Part shown: positions 1 to 5,437 of the stretch, piece after piece | Layout of the letters: every line of letters starts with the position of its first letter | How positions within the stretch are numbered: position 1 is the stretch's first letter | Source: Opitutales bacterium | GTDB taxonomy: Bacteria > Verrucomicrobiota > Verrucomicrobiia > Opitutales > UBA2987 | DNA: 8,744 nucleotides | Assembly (NCBI GenBank): GCA_021772555.1 | Contig: JAJFLT010000328.1 | Coordinates: 1 to 8,744 of the forward strand | Direction of reading: 5' to 3' | The notes under the pieces: generated by a model | The model's database searches: none | Told to the model about the DNA's origin: nothing | The model's input: the letters and a program-made list of their open reading frames with translations, nothing else | Translations under genes and position numbers: made by a program

Positions 1-1
1 A

Positions 2-463
2 TTTTCCCCATTTTTTCCCGACGGCAATCCCAACCGTTCCGTTGTGGAATTGGAGCAAGCGCCTCCTCCCCTCGATCTTCCGGTGATCAATGCCAACAAC
101 CAGCCCAATGCGTCACAATTGCAGGTTGCCCGGCAGTCCAAGGCTCCAGCCCCGGCTCACCTGGTCAAATTGCCAGATTTCCAGGGGTTGGCTCTGCAAC
201 CGGACAAAGTCGGTGGCGGTTCCGTACCGGCCACGGTCTATATTTTCAATCACTCTGACGGCTCCATCGTTTCTCTAGGAGAGGTCGAATTAGGCGAAAC
301 ATCCCCCGCCATCCTGGAAATTCAAAAGATGATCAGCGGTACCTCTTTTCCCCTCTTTGAAGAAGAAACGCTGTCCTCCTCCGCCAGGGTCGTCCCCCGC
401 AATTCACAGTCGCGGGAAAACCCCTACCGGGCGCAATTGGCCAGTTTTTATTTCCAGCGCTAG
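2..463 (+). CDS. C-terminal part of an unrecognised protein, cut by the left edge
   Basis: The reading frame is open from base 2, before any start codon, through to TAG at 461-463. The gene therefore very probably begins outside the window. A GTG at 44 could be an internal start, but the frame upstream of it is already coding-like (SPFFPDGNPNRSV). About 153 residues are visible. The first third is rich in Pro, Ala, Asn and Gln (APPPLDLP, QSKAPAPAH), like a flexible linker. It is followed by a possible small folded domain (PATVYIFNHSDGSIVSLGEV) and a C-terminus ending in FYFQR. No catalytic motif or membrane segment is visible and I do not recognise the family. A linker-like composition would suit an envelope protein, but that is a guess. 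It converges on ruvA with only 16 bases between the stop codons, and no clear terminator is seen there. Confidence 0.65.
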   Translation, partial: FSPFFPDGNPNRSVVELEQAPPPLDLPVINANNQPNASQLQVARQSKAPAPAHLVKLPDFQGLALQPDKVGGGSVPATVYIFNHSDGSIVSLGEVELGETSPAILEIQKMISGTSFPLFEEETLSSSARVVPRNSQSRENPYRAQLASFYFQR

Positions 464-479
464 GCTCCGACCAGCAAAT

Positions 480-1094
480 TCAGCTCAGGGCGCCTTTAAT
501 CAGGTCTTCCGTGGGTGCACCGGCGGGAAGCTTGCTCATTACCTTCCGAATCGCCTTGTCGGCATCGGGCGCTTTGTAACCCAACGTCATCAAAGCAGCC
601 ACAGCATCCTGTATCCGGCTGTCGGCCTCGGGATATACGGGTGACGCCCCGCCGCCAGACGCCGGCGATTTCGATTCCACCGCGAATTCCGCCCCGACCT
701 TGTCCTTCAATTCGATGACGAGACGTTCGGCCGTCTTTTTGCCGATACCGGGGCATTTCGAGAGGAGGGCCACATCGCTCGCCCCGATAGCCGATTTCAA
801 CATCGTGACGGAGAGCCGACTCATTATGCGCAGGGCAATCTTGGGTCCGATGCCGGAGACTTTTTCCACTAAAAGACGAAAGAATTCGCGGTCCTCTCTT
901 TGGTGAAAACCGTAAAGCGTTTGCGAGTCCTCTCGATAAACCGAGTGGATGAACAATTTTACGGGGCAGCCCATGGGCGGCAATTGCTCCATGGTTGAGA
1001 GAGGCAAATGCACCTCATAGCCGAGCCCGTGGGTTTCGATTGTGGCCAGCAAGGGTTGGACCTCGCTCAAGACGCCTTCAATGGAAACAATCAT
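480..1094 (-). CDS. ruvA: Holliday junction branch migration complex subunit RuvA
   Basis: RuvA binds four-way Holliday junctions as a tetramer and loads the RuvB hexameric motor for branch migration in recombinational repair. The 204-residue length is normal for the family. The N-terminal OB-fold (about 1-62) begins MIVSIEGVL. It contains the R-E-D triplet at 54-56, matching the acidic pin of the E. coli protein, and is followed by LYGF. Two helix-hairpin-helix motifs follow: GIGPKIAL at 81-88 and GIGKKTAERL at 116-125. After a Ser/Gly/Ala/Pro-rich linker (about 140-158) comes the C-terminal RuvB-binding domain (about 159-204, with LMTLGYK). The ATG start at 1094-1092 is 6 bases downstream of the dapB stop, so translation is probably coupled to dapB. 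I see no strong Shine-Dalgarno. No ruvB or ruvC is visible nearby. Identification is secure. Confidence 0.97.
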   Translation of the reverse strand: MIVSIEGVLSEVQPLLATIETHGLGYEVHLPLSTMEQLPPMGCPVKLFIHSVYREDSQTLYGFHQREDREFFRLLVEKVSGIGPKIALRIMSRLSVTMLKSAIGASDVALLSKCPGIGKKTAERLVIELKDKVGAEFAVESKSPASGGGASPVYPEADSRIQDAVAALMTLGYKAPDADKAIRKVMSKLPAGAPTEDLIKGALS

Positions 1095-1100
1095 GTCAAA

Positions 1101-1832
1101 TTATCTGAGGCCGAGAACATCCTGCATATCATAAACGCCCGCAGGCTGGGAGGTGGCCCAATGGGCGGCACGCAAGGCCCCGCGGGCAAAAATCCCCCGA
1201 TCGGAAGCGCGGTGGGTGAGTTCGATGCGCTCGCCTTCACCGGCGAAGTAAATGGTATGCTCACCCACGGAATCGCCACCCCGCAAAGCGTGCACCCCAA
1301 TCTGGTCGTCCGGCCGTTCTCCTGTAATGCCTCGGCGGCCATGCTGTTCGCTATCCGGTTGCAAGCCCCGCGCATCACGAATGATTTCCAGCAGCCGCAC
1401 GGCCGTTCCGCTGGGCGCATCCACTTTATGGCGGTGGTGTATTTCCACCACTTCCGGATTATAGCTCGAATCCAGAATTGAAGCGGCCTTATCCAGCAAA
1501 TGAAAGAGCAGGTTAACCCCCACCGAGTAATTATTCGCCCACACAAGTGGAATGTCAGCCGCTGCTGACAGGACCTCCCGCCTTTCCTCCGGTGTGTGGC
1601 CAGTGGTGCCAATAACGGCGGGCTTATTCGCCTCCGAGGCCAGTTTAACCAGCGGGAGCGTCGCCGACGGGAGACTGAAATCGATCACCACGCTGCAATC
1701 GCCGATATATATGGCCGGATCGTCCCCCATATCGACCGGAAAAACTTCGTCGACGCCCTGTTGGCCAACGATGGCGTTGATCGTCCGCCCCATGCGGCCC
1801 TGGCTCCCGTTCAGTAATATTTTCAATGGCAT
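1101..1832 (-). CDS. dapB: 4-hydroxy-tetrahydrodipicolinate reductase DapB
   Basis: DapB is a cytosolic enzyme that reduces 4-hydroxy-tetrahydrodipicolinate, the DapA product, to tetrahydrodipicolinate with NAD(P)H. This is the second committed step toward meso-diaminopimelate and lysine. The N-terminal Rossmann fold shows the dinucleotide-binding loop GSQGRMGR at 9-16, and GTTG at 75-78. The family signature EIHHRHKVDAPSGTA lies at 130-144. It holds the catalytic His pair (132-133), Lys136 and the substrate-binding SGT (141-143). At 243 residues it is shorter than the 273-residue E. coli enzyme but complete in its motifs. The ATG at 1832-1830 is preceded by AAAAAG, a weak ribosome-binding site. 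It lies downstream of dapA on the same strand, separated by a 146-base gap that carries an inverted repeat, and just upstream of ruvA. Confidence is high. Confidence 0.97.
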   Translation of the reverse strand: MPLKILLNGSQGRMGRTINAIVGQQGVDEVFPVDMGDDPAIYIGDCSVVIDFSLPSATLPLVKLASEANKPAVIGTTGHTPEERREVLSAAADIPLVWANNYSVGVNLLFHLLDKAASILDSSYNPEVVEIHHRHKVDAPSGTAVRLLEIIRDARGLQPDSEQHGRRGITGERPDDQIGVHALRGGDSVGEHTIYFAGEGERIELTHRASDRGIFARGALRAAHWATSQPAGVYDMQDVLGLR

Positions 1833-1863
1833 CTTTTTAAATTCAATTGATACTCCATTTTTT

Positions 1864-1954
1864 AACCACAGATAACACGGATAAATGCAGATAAGATATT
1901 AGTGGAAATAAAAGCATTTTTCACTATCCGTGCTCATCCGTGTAATCCGTGGTT
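1864..1954. repeat. Imperfect inverted repeat built of CAC(G/A)GAT units between dapA and dapB
   Basis: The left arm at 1864-1895 and the right arm at 1922-1954 are imperfect reverse complements, separated by 26 bases. Both share AACCAC at the outer end and ACACGGAT in the middle; mismatches concentrate toward the inner ends. Each arm consists of three heptamer-like units about 9-10 bases apart. On the left they are CACAGAT, CACGGAT and the degenerate TGCAGAT. On the right, read on the minus strand, all three are CACGGAT. Similar ATCCGTGTAATCCGTGG sequences are, from memory, dispersed in intergenic regions of many environmental bacterial genomes. The element would be transcribed within a dapA-dapB message, where it could fold into a long imperfect hairpin. 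No transposase is nearby, so a passive or non-autonomous dispersed repeat is the most likely interpretation. Confidence 0.8.
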
Positions 1955-1978
1955 TTATTAAAGCATATTATATCCGCC

Positions 1979-2866
1979 TTAATAGCCGATTTGTGAAAGT
2001 ATCCCAAAAAGACTTTCCCTATTTTTGTCTGTTAAAGGGCTCAGGGGCAACCGCGTTTCCGCGCTTTGCAGGATTCCCGCCCGCTGCAAGGCCGCTTTGA
2101 TCGGGACCGGGTTGGGCTCCACGAAAAGAACCTTGGCCAGCGGATACAATTTGAGGTGTAAATCGCGCGCCGTCTCCATATCGCCTTTAAAAACCGAGCG
2201 GGTGAGAGCCACCATTTCCTTGACCACCAGGTTCGAGACCACGCTGATGACTCCCTGCGCCCCCGCCGACATGAAGGGCAGGGTGAGGCTGTCGTCACCG
2301 CTCAGGATGGTAAAATCCTCGCCCAAAGCCAGGCGCAAATCGGCCACCCGGTCACAATCGCCACCCGCTTCCTTGATGACGCTTATGTGTGGGTATTTGG
2401 AATACAGCCGGGCAACCGTCTCCACCCCGATATCGATCACGCAACGGCCTGGAATGGAGTAAAGAACGATGGTTTTATCGGTCTCCTCGGCCACCGCGCT
2501 GAAATGCTCGAAAAGGCCCTCCTGGGTGGGCTTGTTGTAATAAGGGGCCACCTGCAGCATGCCATCGACGCCCGCTTGGTGGGCCTTGCGGGTCAGGGAA
2601 ACGGCTTCGCTGGTGGCATTGGAACCGGTTCCGGCAATGACTGGAACCCGCCCCGCAACCGTCTCCACCACACAGGCGATTACCTCGGCGTGCTCCTCAT
2701 GGCTGAGGGTCGGCGATTCCCCCGTCGTGCCCACAGGAACAATGCCGTCGATTCCACCGTCAATCTGGTAATGGATGAGCTTGAGCAAATCCCCGGAGCT
2801 CACCTTTCCCTCCACCATAGGAGTGACCAGAGCCGTCAGAACGCCCGAAAATTTTGTTGTCTTCAT
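1979..2866 (-). CDS. dapA: 4-hydroxy-tetrahydrodipicolinate synthase DapA
   Basis: DapA condenses pyruvate with aspartate 4-semialdehyde to give 4-hydroxy-tetrahydrodipicolinate, the first committed step of lysine and diaminopimelate synthesis, in the cytosol. The 295-residue chain is a typical (beta/alpha)8 class I aldolase. The GTTGE motif is at 46-50, with the active-site Thr pair at 47-48. PYYNKP is at 108-113, with Tyr110 as the expected proton-relay tyrosine from the neighbouring subunit. YSIPGR at 136-141 provides catalytic Tyr136 and Arg141. VIKEA at 163-167 provides the Schiff-base Lys165, and SGDD is at 189-192. All catalytic residues are present. NAL/KDPG-type relatives share the fold, but GTTGE, the catalytic residues and the neighbouring dapB support DapA. 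The ATG at 2866-2864 lacks a strong ribosome-binding site. The gene is first in the dapA-dapB-ruvA cluster and its promoter should lie in the divergent region upstream. Confidence 0.97.
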   Translation of the reverse strand: MKTTKFSGVLTALVTPMVEGKVSSGDLLKLIHYQIDGGIDGIVPVGTTGESPTLSHEEHAEVIACVVETVAGRVPVIAGTGSNATSEAVSLTRKAHQAGVDGMLQVAPYYNKPTQEGLFEHFSAVAEETDKTIVLYSIPGRCVIDIGVETVARLYSKYPHISVIKEAGGDCDRVADLRLALGEDFTILSGDDSLTLPFMSAGAQGVISVVSNLVVKEMVALTRSVFKGDMETARDLHLKLYPLAKVLFVEPNPVPIKAALQRAGILQSAETRLPLSPLTDKNRESLFGILSQIGY

Positions 2867-3023
2867 GGTTATATTGAAATAGGTTGCCGACTGTTCCCGA
2901 ATCGAAAGAAGCGGGTTGAATTCACCTGTGGAATACTTTAAAAGCTATACTAGAATAATTCTTCGGGTTCTATGGCAAACCCATTTATCTTTTTATAAAT
3001 TCAATTAAAGCAGGAAAAATACC
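2867..3023. promoter_or_regulatory. Divergent promoter region between dapA and the pilus ATPase gene
   Basis: This 157-base, AT-rich gap lies between two genes transcribed away from each other, so promoters for both must be here or further upstream. On the plus strand TATACT at 2946-2951 is a plausible -10 box, but the best upstream partner (TTCACC at 2921-2926, 19-base spacer) is poor. On the minus strand TTGCCA followed 15 bases later by TATTCT is a possible but suboptimal pair for dapA. GGGTT (2965-2969) and AACCC (2978-2982) form a short inverted repeat of unknown meaning. No convincing sigma-54 site was found. The region's role follows from gene layout; the individual boxes are weak. Confidence 0.4.
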
Positions 3024-4124
3024 ATGAGCGAAAGTGTAGAAACCTTTAACAGCCTGTTGCACCTGGCAGTGGAAAATGGCGCCAGCGACATTCATATAAA
3101 ATCGGAAAGTCCTGCCTTCCTGCGTTTACACGGGAACCTTCAGGCCATCGATATGGACCCCTTGCAGGAATCTTTGATCGAGGATTTCATCCTCACCACC
3201 TGCCCCAAAATGTTTATCAAAATGTGGCATGACGAATACCAGGTTGACTACGCCTATGCGATGGAAGAACTGGGCCGCTTTCGCGTCAACGCCTTTCACC
3301 AACGCGGAACCATCAGCATGGTCTTCCGCCACATCAAGGACCAGCCCCCGACCTTCGACCAGCTCGGCCATGACGGTGCCGGCCTGACGTCTCTATGCGG
3401 CCACAAAGACGGCATTCTGCTCATCTGCGGAGCCACCGGCTCCGGTAAAAGCTCCACCATGGCGGCCATGCTCAACTGGATCAACCACCACAAGGATAAG
3501 CACGTCGTGACACTGGAAGATCCCATAGAGTTCAACTACACCGACGTCAAATCGGTCTTCAACCAGAGAGAAGTCGGCATCGACGCCCCCACCTTCCAAA
3601 TGGGCATGAAGGCCGTCCTGCGCCAGGACCCGGATATCATCCTGATCGGTGAAATGCGCGATAAAGACACCTTTACGACCGCTCTTTCAGCCGCCGAAAC
3701 GGGCCACCTGGTTTTCGGTACCCTGCACTCCTCCAACGCACAGCAAGCCGTTCAGCGTCTATTCGAGTTTTTTCCCCCGGAACAACAGATCGGTATGCGG
3801 CGGCAGATTGCGGGTGCCCTGCGGGCCACCGTCAGCCAGCGACTGGTGCCGTCCATCGAGGGCAGCGGGCGCGTGCCCGTTATCGAGCTTTTTATCGTCG
3901 ATTCCCTGGCCCGCAAGGTGATCGAGGAAGGAGACTATCAAAAAATCCCCTCCGTCATCGATGCAGGCCAGGATTCCGGCTCGAAATCCTTCAACGGCGA
4001 TTTATATCGCCTGATAAAGGCTGGAAAAATCTCCAAGCAGGACGGGCTGGCCTTTTCGCCCAACGCCAAAGCTTTGGAAATGAACCTCAAAGGCATTTTC
4101 CTCAGCACCGGTGGCCTAGTTTAA
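3024..4124 (+). CDS. pilT: PilT/PilU-family type IV pilus retraction ATPase
   Basis: This is a cytoplasmic hexameric secretion-type ATPase of the family that powers disassembly and retraction of type IV pili, supporting twitching, surface sensing or DNA uptake. An N-terminal PAS-like domain (about 1-105) contains ASDIHI at 20-25 and GRFRVNAF at 84-91. The motor domain carries Walker A GATGSGKS at 136-143, the Asp box VVTLEDPIEF at 161-170, Walker B DIILIGEMRD at 204-213, and the His box HLVFGTLHSSNA at 228-239. The 366-residue length, the AFHQR...MVFRHI segment and the C-terminal ending resemble PilU more than PilT. The PilT C-terminal AIRNLIRE motif is replaced by a degenerate ARKVIEEGD. The symbol is therefore a family-level label; PilU is a real alternative. 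ATG at 3024 is preceded by AGGA at 3012-3015 with good spacing. It probably shares a transcript with the exported-protein gene 38 bases downstream. Confidence 0.93.
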   Translation: MSESVETFNSLLHLAVENGASDIHIKSESPAFLRLHGNLQAIDMDPLQESLIEDFILTTCPKMFIKMWHDEYQVDYAYAMEELGRFRVNAFHQRGTISMVFRHIKDQPPTFDQLGHDGAGLTSLCGHKDGILLICGATGSGKSSTMAAMLNWINHHKDKHVVTLEDPIEFNYTDVKSVFNQREVGIDAPTFQMGMKAVLRQDPDIILIGEMRDKDTFTTALSAAETGHLVFGTLHSSNAQQAVQRLFEFFPPEQQIGMRRQIAGALRATVSQRLVPSIEGSGRVPVIELFIVDSLARKVIEEGDYQKIPSVIDAGQDSGSKSFNGDLYRLIKAGKISKQDGLAFSPNAKALEMNLKGIFLSTGGLV

Positions 4125-4162
4125 AAAAACACCTCTTTTTCCCAACCCTTTCAATATTTACC

Positions 4163-5305
4163 ATGCCGTCTTTCTCAAAATTCGCCCTGGGCGGGCTGAC
4201 GACCTCGCTCAGCCTCCTCGCCATGAGTGGACCTATCGCGGCCACTGAAGACGGAGAAGATAAGGCTGCAGAATTTAAAAACATGGCCCGCGAAGATGTC
4301 GGCCGGTTACAGAATCCGGATGCACAGGGCGAAACCGGGGAACTCGAGGATTCCCTCAATTTGAAATCATCCGGCAACGGTTTCAACGCACCGAACTACA
4401 TAGGCGCCCCCGGCCCATCCATTCGCCTCGAAGAAGAAAACGACAAGGAGAAAGAGGAGGAAGAGGAAAAAAAGCGCAATTGGCTCCTCGACAGTGTTCG
4501 CAAGTTATCGGGGGAACAGGAACTCACCGACGAAGAGAAGGAAAAATTAAAGAACCTCTCCGGAGATTTGAACCTCGTCGATCGTTATGTGGCAAATCGC
4601 CTTCAGGAGCAGGTCGAGAAAGAAGAAGCGGAAGAAAAAATAAAAATGACTAAAAAAGAGTCCTTCGATGAAGATGGGGACGAAGCCTCTACCAGCAATG
4701 CCTCGACCGATTATCGACCCGAAATTCCGGGGCTGGCCAACTCAGTGCCTAAGGATCCACTCAAGGCGTTGGAAAAAAAATACATGGCCGATGCCTTGGG
4801 CGAAACCCCGGCCCCCCTAAATTCCAATGACGCGGAGGCGAATACGGGGAATAAAGCCAAAAACCCTTATTTGGAACCAATCGAACCCTCCGATTTTCAA
4901 TTTAACGAATTCAGCTTGTTCAATTCTTCCACCGATCTAGCCCAACCCCAGAAATCTATTCAAAGCAATAATACGCCGGCCAAAATCAACGCCCCGGCAA
5001 ATCCCGGCTCCGGCCTCAGCCTGACCTCGGTTTTAACGGAAAATATTTCATTTCCAATGATACAGGCTGCCAACAATCCCTATTTTGCCACGACTATTCT
5101 GCAAGACCCGACCGTCCCAAGTTTGAATACACCACAGGGCGCCGCCCCCATTCTCCCAAGCATCACAAATGGCCAGGGAAGCCTGCTGCCCACTCTCAAA
5201 CCCATACCCACAGCACCCGGCAATGCTAACGGCGAGCCTTCCCAACCCAACCGGCCTCTGGACGAAAATGAAAAAAAATACTTTCCCAGATTAAACCGAT
5301 TTTAA
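4163..5305 (+). CDS. Exported acidic low-complexity protein of unknown function
   Basis: I do not recognise this 380-residue protein. The N-terminus looks like a Sec signal peptide: Lys6, a hydrophobic stretch at about 8-21 (ALGGLTTSLSLLAM), and a likely signal peptidase I site near PIAA-TE (24-29). There is no lipobox cysteine, so a soluble periplasmic, outer-surface or secreted protein is expected. Residues about 88-175 are very rich in Glu and Lys, with runs such as KEKEEEEEKKRNW and EEKEKLKNL, likely helical or coiled coil. The C-terminal half is rich in Pro, Asn, Ala and Ser and is probably disordered, with two NPY tripeptides (234-236, 305-307). It ends KKYFPRLNRF. No enzyme motif is visible. 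The ATG at 4163 is chosen because it begins the signal peptide, although no Shine-Dalgarno precedes it. Its position 38 bases after the pilus ATPase suggests co-transcription and perhaps an envelope or pilus-related role; that role is inference only. Confidence 0.85.
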   Translation: MPSFSKFALGGLTTSLSLLAMSGPIAATEDGEDKAAEFKNMAREDVGRLQNPDAQGETGELEDSLNLKSSGNGFNAPNYIGAPGPSIRLEEENDKEKEEEEEKKRNWLLDSVRKLSGEQELTDEEKEKLKNLSGDLNLVDRYVANRLQEQVEKEEAEEKIKMTKKESFDEDGDEASTSNASTDYRPEIPGLANSVPKDPLKALEKKYMADALGETPAPLNSNDAEANTGNKAKNPYLEPIEPSDFQFNEFSLFNSSTDLAQPQKSIQSNNTPAKINAPANPGSGLSLTSVLTENISFPMIQAANNPYFATTILQDPTVPSLNTPQGAAPILPSITNGQGSLLPTLKPIPTAPGNANGEPSQPNRPLDENEKKYFPRLNRF

Positions 5306-5422
5306 TAACCCGAGACCAAAGAATAGAAAGATTTCAACCCAAACCTTAAACAGCACTTTTCACTGCTGTGGTGAATTTTACCTCGCACACCAAACGCCCT
5401 TGAATCGCCCAATGGTTGGCGC
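5306..5422. other. Short convergent intergenic gap
   Basis: These 117 bases separate the 3' ends of the plus-strand exported-protein gene and the minus-strand fusion gene. The only structure seen is a 6-bp hairpin, ACAGCA (5350-5355) with TGCTGT (5364-5369) around an 8-base loop. It lacks a proper U-tract in either direction. No small gene is supported here. Confidence 0.4.
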
Positions 5423-5437
5423 TCAGCGCGGTTTTTT
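5419..5437 (+). terminator. Weak candidate terminator for the plus-strand transcript, overlapping the end of the convergent gene
   Basis: GCGC (5419-5422) and GCGC (5426-5429) form a 4-bp GC stem around a TCA loop, followed closely by six T residues at 5432-5437. The stem is short, so termination may be inefficient. It lies 114 bases after the stop of the exported-protein gene and overlaps the stop codon of the minus-strand gene (5423-5425), as can occur between convergent genes. Chance occurrence is possible. Confidence 0.3.

Noticed and set aside
44..46. GTG as the true start of the left-edge gene
   Set aside because: The frame is open and coding-like back to base 2, and no ribosome-binding site precedes the GTG. 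A gene entering from outside is more likely.
1008..1481. Long plus-strand ORFs opposite ruvA/dapB (for example 157 codons at 1008-1481)
   Set aside because: They lie antisense to clearly identified conserved genes, have no recognisable motif, and look like shadows of the real coding strand.
1838..3006. TAAATTCAATT occurring at 1838-1848 and again at 2996-3006, near gene starts
   Set aside because: An 11-base AT-rich match is expected several times by chance in a window this long. The flanking similarity is limited to A/T runs.
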